Source: a bacterium (lineage in GTDB: Bacteria; SZUA-79; Acidulodesulfobacterales; Acidulodesulfobacteraceae). From it: a stretch of 64,000 nt of DNA. Below, one piece after another: positions 24,906 through 33,952 of this stretch; positions within the stretch are counted from its first letter, which is position 1, and each line of letters begins with the position of its first letter. Made by a program: the position numbers and the translations under genes. The stretch lies in contig JAJYHI010000061.1 in assembly GCA_021784835.1 (NCBI GenBank), positions 1 to 64,000 of the forward strand, given 5' to 3'. The notes below the pieces were generated by a model that was not told where the DNA came from, searched no databases, and saw only the letters and a list, made by a program, of their open reading frames with translations.

Positions 24906-26165
24906 TTATCTCAAAAATTCGCACAAAGGCACGAATGCGTAGCCTTCTTTTTTAAGTTTAGGTATTTCCAGCATCAGCGCTTTCACAGTGCCGTATCTAG
25001 GATGCCCTATAACTATTACTCTTTTAAATCTTTTCGCCAAAGAGGCGGCAATATTAATCTGGTTTTTTATATAAAAAACGGATGGTTTATCGTCGATAAA
25101 AACATCTCTCTGAGCCGAGGGAACACCCTGCTTTAACGCGCATCTGTAAGCATAGCTGTTATCGTCGGTAAGGCTGTCGATAAAAAACATATTCTTTTTT
25201 TTAAAATCTGATACGGCTTCGCATATCTTTTTTTTATCGGATGTAAATAGCGACCCTTCATGGTTGTTTGCTCCGTCTATATATGGAAGTCTGCTTATGT
25301 CGGCAAAAATTTTTCGTCTTATCTCTTTTTTATCCATCCAGACGAACAATGCTCCGTCGCCCGGAAAAAGAGCCGTATTAACCGGCTCCATGGGAACGTG
25401 CATTATGGTTTCGTAACCCAGCGCGTGAAGTTTTACGTCTATATTTTTGGAATAAGCGGCATAAGGAAATATCGCGAAAGTTATAGGGGTGCGCAATGAA
25501 ACTAAACTGTTTATATAAGACCTTTTGTATCCGACGTCGTCGATATCCAAGGCAATTTTAGGAGATTTAACATATTCTTTAATCGATACGAAGCCGCTGT
25601 AGTCTGCCCCCTTTACTATAAATACCGCTTTTAAAAACAGTTTGGACCCGTAAAAAAAATACGCGCACAGGCAGTTATCCTTAACGGTATATAAATAATA
25701 GCTTATGCCGTCGTTAGAAGGAATTATGAACCTTTTAAATTCTTTATGGAAAATTTTCTTTATGCTGTTAAAATCAGTATTTTTTGGTATAAGTATATCG
25801 TATTTATCAAAAATCGCATTCACGGGTTTTATATCGGGTCCTGAATCAACCGGGACGCGAATGGTTAAGGCTGCATTCTCCCTTGCGATGTTATCTTTCG
25901 ATATTCTTAAGTCTTCAATGGTTTTTTTAAAGAATTTGTTAAATATTTTTAGCGGATGTCTTTTATATTCTTTTATTTTTACCGCAATTTTATTGGCCCT
26001 GCCGTAACGGTATATTTTTTTTTCAGAAACTGTTTTCGCCGGCTTTAAAAAAATAAATTTATAATAAACAATGGCCGAAAAAAAAATTGCGGCTAAAATA
26101 CAGGACGCTATAATAAATATCTTGCCCCGGTATCCCGATTTCCCCTGCTGTTTATTTGACCGCAA
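24906..26165 (-). CDS. Divergent polysaccharide deacetylase (YibQ-like)
   Basis: A 419-residue membrane-anchored protein. A single transmembrane helix (about 15-37) is followed by a periplasmic region with the deacetylase-like barrel (about 208-419). Signature blocks are IALDIDDVGYKRS, TFAIFPYA, ETIMHVPMEP and the late VIVIGHPRYGT. This family differs from NodB enzymes and is commonly encoded next to the C-terminal processing protease and murein-hydrolase activators, as here: it begins 7 bases after ctpA. Envelope polysaccharide or peptidoglycan remodelling is the likely role, and the substrate is unknown. Confidence 0.88.
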   Translation of the reverse strand: MRSNKQQGKSGYRGKIFIIASCILAAIFFSAIVYYKFIFLKPAKTVSEKKIYRYGRANKIAVKIKEYKRHPLKIFNKFFKKTIEDLRISKDNIARENAALTIRVPVDSGPDIKPVNAIFDKYDILIPKNTDFNSIKKIFHKEFKRFIIPSNDGISYYLYTVKDNCLCAYFFYGSKLFLKAVFIVKGADYSGFVSIKEYVKSPKIALDIDDVGYKRSYINSLVSLRTPITFAIFPYAAYSKNIDVKLHALGYETIMHVPMEPVNTALFPGDGALFVWMDKKEIRRKIFADISRLPYIDGANNHEGSLFTSDKKKICEAVSDFKKKNMFFIDSLTDDNSYAYRCALKQGVPSAQRDVFIDDKPSVFYIKNQINIAASLAKRFKRVIVIGHPRYGTVKALMLEIPKLKKEGYAFVPLCEFLR

Positions 26166-26172
26166 ACTTATA

Positions 26173-27510
26173 TTACTCCCCGGTTCCGGTTTCTTTTATA
26201 ACTTTCCAGCTCTTAAGAAGTTCGTAAGCAAATCTGAACTGGTTGTCTTTCTTAAAATAAATATTAAACGCTTTAAAATCTTGCGCGCCTTTGAGCTTTT
26301 TGCTCTCCGGATTTTTAAAGTGATGCCTCAAATTTACCTCTCTTAGCGTTCTAAGGGGCTTTACAAATATAAAATTTTTTGAACTGCCTACGTTAAAGTC
26401 CGGGAGCACGCCAGTATCCTGCACCGAAACTCCGTTCGGCAGAAAATAGAAAGCCGTGGTCAGACCCATGCCCGTTCCGTCGGGCAGGGTGTAGACAGTC
26501 TGAACCGAACCCTTCCCGAACGTCTGTTCCCCGACGACTACGGCTCTTTTATGGGCTTGCAGACTTCCCGCGGTTATTTCGGCTGCGCTCGCCGTGCCGG
26601 AATTGACGATGACAACAATAGGATAATCCGGGGCGGTATATTTCCCCAACGCATAATATTTTACATCCTGGGATTTTATTCTCCCCCGGGTATAAACCAC
26701 TATCCCGCTTTTAATGAAATCGCTGCAAACTTTAACGGCTTCGTTCAGTAATCCGCCGGGATTGTTTCTTAGGTCCAATATGAGCCCGCGGATTCCGTGT
26801 TCCTTCAAACCGATGATTTTAAGTGCTTTTAAAAGTTGAGAGTTCGTGTAATCTTGAAAACTGGAAATTCGTATATATCCTATATGATGCGGGAGAAGCA
26901 TATATTTAACGCTTTTTAAAATTATATTTTTTCTTAAGAGGGTAAAAATTCTCGGGCGTTTAAAACTTTTCCTTTTAATCAGAAGATTAACGGAGGTGCC
27001 GGCCTTGCCGTGCAACAGGCCGACGGCCTTCATAATGTTCATATTATAGGTTGAAATATTATCTATTTTTTCTATAATATCTCCGGATTTAAGGCCGGCC
27101 TTAGCGGCCGGAGAACCGTCTATAGGCGATATCACTACTACATAGCCGTTCTTGGTGGAAATTTTAATTCCTATTCCCGTAAATTTTCCCGAAGTTTGCG
27201 ATTTCATCTGCCTGAACTCGTCAGGCGTAAGAAAATAGGTATGGGGGTCAAGGGTCGAAACCATTCCGTCTATTGCCCCGAATATAAGTTTTCTTGACGG
27301 TTCTTTTTTTATGTAATTATTTTTAATTAAAGAATAGACCTTTGAAAAAAGCTTTATATTTTTAAGAGCGCGTTCATTTATTTTTTCTTTATTTTCGGTC
27401 CCGGCGGCATTTCCCGTTTTAGCAAAACATATTCTTCCGGCCGCAGAAAACCCAAAAATTAAATAAAAAATAAATAAAAAAAATATAGAGCTTTTTATGC
27501 GCTTATTCAT
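26173..27510 (-). CDS. ctpA: C-terminal processing peptidase (S41 family)
   Basis: A 445-residue periplasmic serine protease with Ser-Lys chemistry that trims or degrades envelope proteins. A signal anchor covers about 4-26. A PDZ domain spans about 109-186 with GSPAAKAGLKSGDII. The catalytic domain carries the nucleophile Ser308 in NSGTASAAE and the general-base Lys333 in GEQTFGKGSVQ. The ATG at 27510 is preferred over the longer frame because GCGAGG lies eight bases upstream and a signal sequence then starts at the N-terminus. A TAGACA/TAAAAT promoter lies upstream. Confidence 0.94.
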   Translation of the reverse strand: MNKRIKSSIFFLFIFYLIFGFSAAGRICFAKTGNAAGTENKEKINERALKNIKLFSKVYSLIKNNYIKKEPSRKLIFGAIDGMVSTLDPHTYFLTPDEFRQMKSQTSGKFTGIGIKISTKNGYVVVISPIDGSPAAKAGLKSGDIIEKIDNISTYNMNIMKAVGLLHGKAGTSVNLLIKRKSFKRPRIFTLLRKNIILKSVKYMLLPHHIGYIRISSFQDYTNSQLLKALKIIGLKEHGIRGLILDLRNNPGGLLNEAVKVCSDFIKSGIVVYTRGRIKSQDVKYYALGKYTAPDYPIVVIVNSGTASAAEITAGSLQAHKRAVVVGEQTFGKGSVQTVYTLPDGTGMGLTTAFYFLPNGVSVQDTGVLPDFNVGSSKNFIFVKPLRTLREVNLRHHFKNPESKKLKGAQDFKAFNIYFKKDNQFRFAYELLKSWKVIKETGTGE

Positions 27511-27603
27511 ATTATTGCCTCGCAAATAATGTAGTTTTATATAATCGCTTTTTATAGCCGCTTTCAAAACCGGCGCTTAATTTAAATATCCAAGCGTTTA
27601 TTA

Positions 27604-27632
27604 ATTTTATAATTTTGCGCATTAAATGTCTA
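27604..27632 (-). promoter_or_regulatory. Predicted promoter of ctpA
   Basis: On the minus strand TAGACA (27632-27627), a 17-base spacer and TAAAAT (27609-27604). The start would be near 27597, about 87 bases before the ctpA ATG. Confidence 0.5.
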
Positions 27633-27780
27633 TTCTTTTTATTTCGCATTTTATTGCGCAGAAATACATATATATTAGCAATATCCGGAAGGAATTTTTA
27701 TAAGTTATCGGGCGCTTTAAACGTTTGCGGGAAATGCCGAAATGATATTTTTAACTTTAATTAATTTTAATAAATTAAAT

Positions 27781-27819
27781 CCCGCTTTCTACTGCGATAT
27801 ACGCTATATAGAAAGCGGG
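27781..27819 (-). terminator. Hairpin downstream of the lipoprotein gene
   Basis: A perfect 10-bp stem, CCCGCTTTCT / AGAAAGCGGG, has a 19-base apical region that can form a small inner stem. It starts 21 bases after the lipoprotein stop. The flanking tract on the minus strand is AT-rich but not a clean T-run, so termination is likely but not certain. Confidence 0.55.
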
Positions 27820-27840
27820 CGGAAAATTTTGTTTTAAACC

Positions 27841-28089
27841 TTAACTGTTTGCCTTAGGAGCTTCGGGAGCTTTTTTAGCGGGAGCCGCAGCTTTTGCCGC
27901 GGGAGCCGCAGCTTTTGCCGCGGGAGCCGCAGGAGCCGCCGCAGTTGCCGCAGGAGCCGCAGGAGCCGCCGCAGTTGCCGCGGGAGCCGCAGGAGCCGGT
28001 TTAGCAGCTTCTTTTTTTGCGCAACCGGAAAATGCCAAAGCGGATACGATTAAAAATCCTCCTAAAACTAATACTGTAAGCTTTTTCAA
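27841..28089 (-). CDS. Small Ala/Pro/Lys-rich lipoprotein
   Basis: An 82-residue predicted lipoprotein. The signal peptide ends in the lipobox LAFSGC, giving lipidated Cys23, followed by a short Lys/Glu start of the mature chain. The mature part is almost entirely Ala-Pro-Ala and Ala-Lys repeats (about 30-75), encoded by in-frame DNA repeats including a 21-bp unit that recurs at 27878, 27899 and 27920. The TTG start is preceded by AAAGGAGGTGAT, a near-perfect ribosome site, and by a consensus promoter, so strong expression is expected. Low complexity prevents a functional assignment. An envelope spacer or wall-associated role resembling small abundant lipoproteins is a guess. Confidence 0.8.
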   Translation of the reverse strand: MKKLTVLVLGGFLIVSALAFSGCAKKEAAKPAPAAPAATAAAPAAPAATAAAPAAPAAKAAAPAAKAAAPAKKAPEAPKANS

Positions 28090-28115
28090 AATTTATCACC
28101 TCCTTTAACCTTTTT

Positions 28116-28144
28116 ATTCTATTTTTAGCGAAAGATTTTGTCAA
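28116..28144 (-). promoter_or_regulatory. Predicted strong promoter of the lipoprotein gene
   Basis: On the minus strand TTGACA (28144-28139), a 17-base spacer and TAGAAT (28121-28116), giving a start near 28109 and a leader of only about 20 nt. Confidence 0.65.
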
Positions 28145-28206
28145 GAGAAATTTTTATTGAAAATTTTACAATATAATATATTATAATATAAATAGCCGGT
28201 ATTAAT

Positions 28207-28866
28207 ATGAAAAAATTAAATTTTCAAATAATAACCAAAGATTTTAATCTGGACGAAGAAAAAAAATATCTCGAAAATTTAGCGGGTGCGGCCGCGGAAT
28301 CTTGCGCCGACGTCATACAGTTAAGAAATAAAAAAATTTCCGGCAGAGATATTTATCATTCCGCCCTGTTCTTAAAAAAACTGCTGAGAGGCTTTAATAA
28401 AACCAATAAACCGGCTCTCGTCATAAACGACAGGCCGGACATTGCATATGCCGCCGGAGCCGACGGCGTTCATCTTGGTCAGGACGACTTTCCCGCCGGC
28501 GCCGCAAAAAATATATTTCCCGGCTTAATATTAGGGGTCAGCGTAGAAAACGCAAGTCAGGCAATCCTTGCGGAAAATTCAGGCGCGGATTATTTAGGGC
28601 TCGGTCCGGTTTTCCGGACGAAGTCTAAAATCGATGCGGGCGATTTATTGAAACCGGAAGAAATTATATCGGTGTGCAATGCGGTCGATATACCGGTTAT
28701 AGCCATAGGGGGCATAAAGGCGTCGGGAATAAAAAAGCTTGCTCCGTCGGGCATTGCCGGGGCAGCGGTTATAGGCGCCGTTTCGGACTCTAAAAATCCG
28801 GCAAAAACCGCTTTGCTTTTCAGAAAAAATATCGACGCATATTTAATTAAAAGCAGGTGCGCGTAA
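28207..28866 (+). CDS. thiE: Thiamine-phosphate synthase
   Basis: Joins hydroxymethylpyrimidine diphosphate and thiazole phosphate. It is 219 residues with a TIM barrel. Landmarks are VIQLRNKK (pyrimidine site), LVINDRPDIA, GADGVHLGQDDFP (86-98), GLGPVFRTKSK and VIAIGGIKASGI (phosphate site). It is first in a plus-strand run with ftsE (one base between the stop and the next start) and ftsX, an unusual partner set for a thiamine gene. I see no TPP riboswitch in the 62 bases between the lipoprotein promoter and its start. Confidence 0.94.
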   Translation: MKKLNFQIITKDFNLDEEKKYLENLAGAAAESCADVIQLRNKKISGRDIYHSALFLKKLLRGFNKTNKPALVINDRPDIAYAAGADGVHLGQDDFPAGAAKNIFPGLILGVSVENASQAILAENSGADYLGLGPVFRTKSKIDAGDLLKPEEIISVCNAVDIPVIAIGGIKASGIKKLAPSGIAGAAVIGAVSDSKNPAKTALLFRKNIDAYLIKSRCA

Positions 28867-28867
28867 A

Positions 28868-29506
28868 TTGATAGAATTCAGCCACGTATATAAAAATTAC
28901 GACAAAAATTACATATTGAGAGACCTAAACTTTACCGTCAATAAAGGCGAATTTATTTTTATAACGGGTCCTTCCGGAGCCGGCAAAACTACTACCCTTA
29001 AACTGCTAATCGCCGTCGAAAAGCCTACTCACGGCGCAATAAGATTCTTAGGCACGGAATTGCAAAATTTAAAGCCGCGGGATATACCGTTTTTGAGGAG
29101 AAAAATAGGCTTCGTATTTCAGGATTTCAAGCTTCTTCCGAACAGAACGGTCTTTCAGAACGTTGCGCTCGGACTCGAAGTTTCCGGAGTTTTCGGAAAC
29201 GTAATAACTAAAAACGTTTCCGAAATATTAAAATCGGTAGAACTTTATACAAAAAGGGACGATTTTCCTTCCAGCCTATCCGGGGGAGAACAGCAAAGGG
29301 TCGCCATAGCAAGGGCACTCGTCCAGAATCCGCAGGTTCTGCTTGCCGACGAACCAACCGGAAACTTAGACGAAAACACGGCAAAAATTATAATAGACAC
29401 CATAAAATCTTTTAACAACAAAGGCACGACGGTAATGTTGGCCACGCACGATAAAAACCTTATAAGCTTGGGAAGGGGCAGGGTCATTGACATCACAAAG
29501 AGCTAA
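28868..29506 (+). CDS. ftsE: Cell-division ABC transporter ATP-binding protein FtsE
   Basis: Cytoplasmic ATPase of the FtsEX complex that, through FtsX, activates periplasmic murein hydrolases at the septum. It is 212 residues. Walker A is GPSGAGKTT (35-43). The signature [15 protein letters not shown] and Walker [13 protein letters not shown] are intact, and the Q-loop is VFQDFKLL. The start is TTG, one base after the thiE stop, with AGGTG eight bases upstream. It overlaps ftsX by 20 bases. Confidence 0.96.
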   Translation: MIEFSHVYKNYDKNYILRDLNFTVNKGEFIFITGPSGAGKTTTLKLLIAVEKPTHGAIRFLGTELQNLKPRDIPFLRRKIGFVFQDFKLLPNRTVFQNVALGLEVSGVFGNVITKNVSEILKSVELYTKRDDFPSSLSGGEQQRVAIARALVQNPQVLLADEPTGNLDENTAKIIIDTIKSFNNKGTTVMLATHDKNLISLGRGRVIDITKS

Positions 29507-30377
29507 TCATATCGCAAACTATTTTAAAATAGCCTCCTTAAATATTAAATCCAACATCGCGGGCAACGTCTTCGCTTTCGCGATAATGTCATTTTCTTTT
29601 TTTATAATGCTTTTTTTTCTTCTTTGTTATGTAAATATCTATAATTATATGAATTTCTTCCGAAATAAAAATATAATGCTCGTATTTTTAAAAAAAAACG
29701 GGGATAAAGACACCGTTATAAAATTTATTAAAAATATTGGCGGAGTTAAAAATGCCGTTTATTATAACGATAAATCTTCCCTCGTATCTTTGGAAAAAAA
29801 AATTCGCCGTATAAAACCTTTTTTAAAAAATGAAAATCCCGGCTACGCGCCCTCTTTTATAAAAATTAATTTTAAAAAAAACGATACCGGCAGAATATTT
29901 CTGTCGGATGTTTATTTGCGGATTAAATCTCTTTCGGGAGTGGGGTCGGTTTATTACGACAGGATGCTTCGGAAAAAAATAGGGCAGTTTATATTCTTTA
30001 CAAAGTTCGTAGGGCTTGTTCTTTTTATATTTTTATTTATCTTATCTATCTTTATATCTTATAGCGCGATAAAACTCATCATATTAAGGAAAAAAGAGGA
30101 AATCGAAATATTAAAACTCATAGGCGCGACAAATTATTATATCAGGATTCCTATGTTTATAGAAGGACAGGCGGGGACGCTTCTGGCTTTTATAATTTCT
30201 ATCCTGCTTCTTCTCGCTATTTACGATATATTTATATTTTACGGGTTCAACGGCTTTCTCGAATATTTTCATATAAAAATAGTCTTTTTAAATACTGCCC
30301 AAACGGCTTTAGTGTTTATAATAGCAATGATATCCGGTTTTCTGGGAACCTATTTTTCGTCTAAAAGATTCTTCTGA
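29487..30377 (+). CDS. ftsX: Cell-division membrane protein FtsX
   Basis: Membrane partner of FtsE. It is 296 residues with four predicted transmembrane helices (about 22-48, 168-196, 222-250, 270-292) and one large periplasmic loop (about 50-165) after the first helix, the FtsX topology. A FtsX/MacB-like block, [20 protein letters not shown], follows helix 2. The TTG start lies inside ftsE, with a purine-rich AAGGGGCAGGG upstream, indicating translational coupling. No murein-hydrolase activator gene follows in this window, since the cobQ gene converges on it. Confidence 0.92.
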   Translation: MTSQRANHIANYFKIASLNIKSNIAGNVFAFAIMSFSFFIMLFFLLCYVNIYNYMNFFRNKNIMLVFLKKNGDKDTVIKFIKNIGGVKNAVYYNDKSSLVSLEKKIRRIKPFLKNENPGYAPSFIKINFKKNDTGRIFLSDVYLRIKSLSGVGSVYYDRMLRKKIGQFIFFTKFVGLVLFIFLFILSIFISYSAIKLIILRKKEEIEILKLIGATNYYIRIPMFIEGQAGTLLAFIISILLLLAIYDIFIFYGFNGFLEYFHIKIVFLNTAQTALVFIIAMISGFLGTYFSSKRFF

Positions 30378-30398
30378 AAAAACCCCGGGATTTTTGTT

Positions 30399-31997
30399 TT
30401 AAATTCCGATAATATTCCGCAGAAGTTTAATATCTATATGATTTTCTATATTTTCGGACAACAGGTTGAAACTTTCGTTTTTAACGGTTTCGTAAGCTTG
30501 CGGCTTGCCGGCTTTCAGATTTAAATCTATATCCTTTCCCATAGATTTAAGATTCTTTTCTGCCGTTCCTATCAAAAAATTTTTAAAATCGGCGTTTGCG
30601 AAAAGCCCGTGTATATATGTTCCTATTTTTTTGCCGTCTTCGGATATTATGCCGTTTTCCGGCGAAAAATTATGCGGCGTTTCTCCGGAGGGCACAAATA
30701 CATTGGTGCGTATGCCGGAACCGTTATGATCTCCGGTAAAAAATGTCCTTCCGTTATGAATTTCGTAGCCCGTCAATAAAGACTCGCGTCCGGCGTTACC
30801 GGTTCGAAATATGTATCGCCGGTTTAATAATACCTTTTCTGCGGACAATACGGTTTCCGTTCTAAAAAAACCTAAGCCGGCTTCATCTTTTTCGTGCGAA
30901 GATTCTATGTTGCCCTGGTCTTTTATCGACTCTCCCATCATTTGAAAGCCTCCGCATATTCCCATAATAATTCCGTATTTTTCAAAATTTTTAATATAAT
31001 CGAAAACCTTAGACCGCTTAATGCTTAACAAATCCGAAATCGTCGATTTGGAACCGGGGATTACGACTATGTCGAAATCATTTTCCACGTATGGAACGCT
31101 GTCGAAAAACCTTGCATTTATTCTCCCGTCCAAGAAAAGAGGGTCAAATTCGTTGAAATTGGAAATACGGTCTAAACGGACTATCCCTATTTTTATTTTA
31201 TTCCCGTTCCCTGAGCCGTCTATGCGCCCGCCGTTATATCCGGCTTGCCGCCCGCAAGAGGCTTTTAATTCAAGGCTGTCCTCGGCCTCGAAACTAAGAT
31301 TTTTAATATGCGGAATAACCCCGAGACACGGTATTTTAAGCCTTTTTTCAATATCTTTTATTCCTGATTCTAAAATAGATGCGTCCCCTCTAAATTTATT
31401 TATAATAAAACCTTTTATTAATCTTCTCCATTTTGGCGGAAGCAGCTTGACGGTTCCGTAAATGGAGGCAAAAACCCCGCCTCTTTCGATATCGGCGGTC
31501 AAAATTACCGGAATATCGTAAATCTGGGCAAAACCCATATTCGCTATATCGTACTTAAAAAGGTTAATTTCTGCCGGACTTCCCGCGCCTTCCACGACTA
31601 TAAGGTCGTTTGCCCCGGCTAAAAAATCGAAAGATTCCGCCGCTTTTTTAACGAAGAAATCTTTCTTGCCGTTATATTCCTTGAAATTCATATTGCCGTA
31701 ATGTTTTCCTTCGACTATCAGATGCATCTGCGTATCTGAAGCAGGTTTTATAAGAATAGGATTGACCTGTCTTAACGGTTTTTTGAAAGCCGCTTCGCAT
31801 TGGACGGCCTGCGCCGAAGAAATTTCAAAACCGTCTTCGGTAACGAAGCTGTTTAAAGACATATTTTGGGATTTAAAAGGGGAACACGAAACGCCTTTAT
31901 TGGAAAAATATCTGAGGAGTCCGGCCGTTATAGCGCTTTTGCCGGCAGAGCTCGATGTACCCTGAACCATAATAAATTTAATTTTATTATTTATCAT
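30399..31997 (-). CDS. cobQ: Cobyric acid synthase
   Basis: Glutamine-dependent amidation of the b, d, e and g side chains of adenosylcobyrinate diamide. It is 532 residues. The N-terminal synthetase domain starts with QGTSSSAGKSAI (12-23), and FKSQNMSLNS is the conserved substrate block. The C-terminal glutaminase domain contains the nucleophile in MGICGGFQMMGES and the histidine in GTYIHGLFA. It is separated from the other corrinoid genes by 18 kb and lies 10 bases after an HD-GYP gene, so it is probably transcribed with that regulator rather than with cobUTS-cbiA. Confidence 0.95.
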   Translation of the reverse strand: MINNKIKFIMVQGTSSSAGKSAITAGLLRYFSNKGVSCSPFKSQNMSLNSFVTEDGFEISSAQAVQCEAAFKKPLRQVNPILIKPASDTQMHLIVEGKHYGNMNFKEYNGKKDFFVKKAAESFDFLAGANDLIVVEGAGSPAEINLFKYDIANMGFAQIYDIPVILTADIERGGVFASIYGTVKLLPPKWRRLIKGFIINKFRGDASILESGIKDIEKRLKIPCLGVIPHIKNLSFEAEDSLELKASCGRQAGYNGGRIDGSGNGNKIKIGIVRLDRISNFNEFDPLFLDGRINARFFDSVPYVENDFDIVVIPGSKSTISDLLSIKRSKVFDYIKNFEKYGIIMGICGGFQMMGESIKDQGNIESSHEKDEAGLGFFRTETVLSAEKVLLNRRYIFRTGNAGRESLLTGYEIHNGRTFFTGDHNGSGIRTNVFVPSGETPHNFSPENGIISEDGKKIGTYIHGLFANADFKNFLIGTAEKNLKSMGKDIDLNLKAGKPQAYETVKNESFNLLSENIENHIDIKLLRNIIGI

Positions 31998-32007
31998 AAG
32001 GTATATT

Positions 32008-33834
32008 TTACTTATTCTCGGGAGCGGCAGGTGCGGCTTCCGATTTTAAAGCGGCGGAGGCGACTTTTAAAAAGGCTTCTACTACGCGGGGGTCGAACTG
32101 GGTTCCGGAATTTTTCCTTAATTCTTCCAAGGCAACGCTCGCCGGCAATGCTTTTCTGTACGGCCTGTCGGTGGTCATGGCGTCGAAAGTGTCTATGACG
32201 GCGATAATTCTGGCGGCTATTGGAATATTCTGGCCGGAAAGGCCTTTTGGGTAGCCTTTGCCGTCGTATCTTTCCTGATGATAGAGCACGTCGTTTGCGA
32301 TATGGCTTAAAAACTTTATTTTTTTAAGCATGTTATATCCGATTTCCGGATGTTTTTTAATTTCTTCGTATTCTTCTTCCGTTAATTTCCCCGGCTTATT
32401 TAATATCGAATCTTTTACGCCTATTTTCCCCACGTCATGCATCGCCGCGGAGTACCTGATATTTTTTACTTCGTTTTCGCTTAATCCCAGCTCTTTTGCG
32501 ACTAACGTTCCGTAATCTATGAGCCTGTCGCCGTGGGTTCTGGTATAAGTATCCCTTGCCTCTATCGCTTCGGATATGGAGTTTATAGTTTCGAAATGCT
32601 CCTCTTCTATATGGCTTAAGACCATGGCATTGTAAACCGCGATAGAAACTATGCTGGAAATATTCGATATGAAATCGATGGCTTCTATGGAATATTCCGT
32701 CTTCTTTTTGCCGAAAAGAAAAATTATGCCTAAAAAATCTTTATCGGTTTTAACGGGCAAAGCTATAAGCGTCTTCATTCCCATATCGCCAAAAAGACAA
32801 TCGCCCGATTTATAGATGCCGCCGGTTTCTTCAGTTTCGTAATAATCGATAGTGGGATATTGAAAGTCCAAGGTCTCTAAATAATTGCATTCGTAAAGTT
32901 TAAAAGAAAGCGGAGCTTCCCGCATTTCGCCCCCGCAAGGCGACATGCCGTCAGCATTATAATTTTTAAATAATTTTAAAGTCATTTCCTTAAAAAAAGG
33001 ACAGTCTTTGCTTTTGCATTTACGCAATATTTTAGGTTCTGAAGCACATTTTGCAAACTTGCATTCAAAGTTAACCATTGCATAGCAGTTTATATTGCCG
33101 CCGAATATAGGGCAGCTGGGCATATCGCATTTAAAAAATTCGTAACAGAATTTATTTGCGCTGTTGTCTTTAAAATATACAAGGGCCGAATCGGTTTTTG
33201 TAAAGCTATTCAAACTCTTAACGGAGTTATCGATTATGCTTGAAAGGTCCAATGAAGACGAAACGAGCTTCGAAACCTCAAGCAGGTTTGCAATTTTTTG
33301 GCTTTCTTCCTTCTGCATTAAATATAATAAATTTGCATTTTCGTACAGCGTAAGGCTGTAAATGAAAACCCCTCCCATCATGGCTATGAATTTTGCGATT
33401 TTAATTTCTTCTTCCGAGAACCCATAGGAGTCTTTTTCGTAAAAGTTTAACGCCCCCAGTACAAGAGAGCCTGCAAATATGGGAACGCTCATTATGGAAG
33501 ACATGCCGGAAAATTGTTTTTCCAGTTCATAATATATATCGGAAAGGTCGGCTTTAAGATTATTGCTAATTAAAGATTCGCCGTTTTCTATTACGGAGCC
33601 TATCAGCCCTTCCCCAAGCAAAATTTCAAGGTCTTTTTTAATAAATTTGCCGTTCTCGTAATACTTAACGCAATTTATTTTTTCTATATCTTCGTTAAGT
33701 ATAAATATCGTTACTAGGTCGCATTTTATAAATTTAGCGGCCGTAACGGCAATTTTTTCGTAAATTTCATCCCTTGAATTTTTAGAAATAAGGTCTTTCG
33801 ATAAAAAATATGCTATATCAGGATATTCAACCAT
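32008..33834 (-). CDS. GAF/HD-GYP signalling protein with inserted cysteine cluster
   Basis: A 608-residue cytoplasmic protein. GAF 1 lies at about 12-165. A second GAF-like region (about 180-405) is interrupted by a cysteine-rich insertion (228-316) with ten cysteines: 230, 236, 241, 250, 258, 263, 273, 278, 300 and 316. The HD-GYP domain (about 415-592) keeps His434, His466-Asp467, Lys470, His495, His519, Asp524 and the GYP triad at 527-529, consistent with a c-di-GMP phosphodiesterase. The insertion has repeated Cx5CxxxxCP-like units and probably binds metal or senses redox state. A short Ala/Pro tail ends the protein. cobQ follows after 10 bases. Confidence 0.9.
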   Translation of the reverse strand: MVEYPDIAYFLSKDLISKNSRDEIYEKIAVTAAKFIKCDLVTIFILNEDIEKINCVKYYENGKFIKKDLEILLGEGLIGSVIENGESLISNNLKADLSDIYYELEKQFSGMSSIMSVPIFAGSLVLGALNFYEKDSYGFSEEEIKIAKFIAMMGGVFIYSLTLYENANLLYLMQKEESQKIANLLEVSKLVSSSLDLSSIIDNSVKSLNSFTKTDSALVYFKDNSANKFCYEFFKCDMPSCPIFGGNINCYAMVNFECKFAKCASEPKILRKCKSKDCPFFKEMTLKLFKNYNADGMSPCGGEMREAPLSFKLYECNYLETLDFQYPTIDYYETEETGGIYKSGDCLFGDMGMKTLIALPVKTDKDFLGIIFLFGKKKTEYSIEAIDFISNISSIVSIAVYNAMVLSHIEEEHFETINSISEAIEARDTYTRTHGDRLIDYGTLVAKELGLSENEVKNIRYSAAMHDVGKIGVKDSILNKPGKLTEEEYEEIKKHPEIGYNMLKKIKFLSHIANDVLYHQERYDGKGYPKGLSGQNIPIAARIIAVIDTFDAMTTDRPYRKALPASVALEELRKNSGTQFDPRVVEAFLKVASAALKSEAAPAAPENK

Positions 33835-33952
33835 ATAAAGATAATATAAGATTAATGCGTATAATAATTATTAAAAGCCGCGGACATTGAAATATTATCA
33901 TAATATATTGCGGCGTTTCAATATATATTTAATTCCCGGCCGATTATAAATA

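Larger units (their letters stand above)
27511..27840. other. 330-base gene-free stretch upstream of ctpA
   Basis: It contains the ctpA promoter (27604-27632) and, near its right end, the hairpin following the lipoprotein gene (27781-27819). Between them the sequence is AT-rich with no reading frame I can support. Confidence 0.6.

Noticed and set aside
30370..30398. Terminator between ftsX and cobQ
   Set aside because: AAAAAACCCCGGGATTTTT has a CCCGGG centre that leaves no loop, so it cannot form a stable hairpin.
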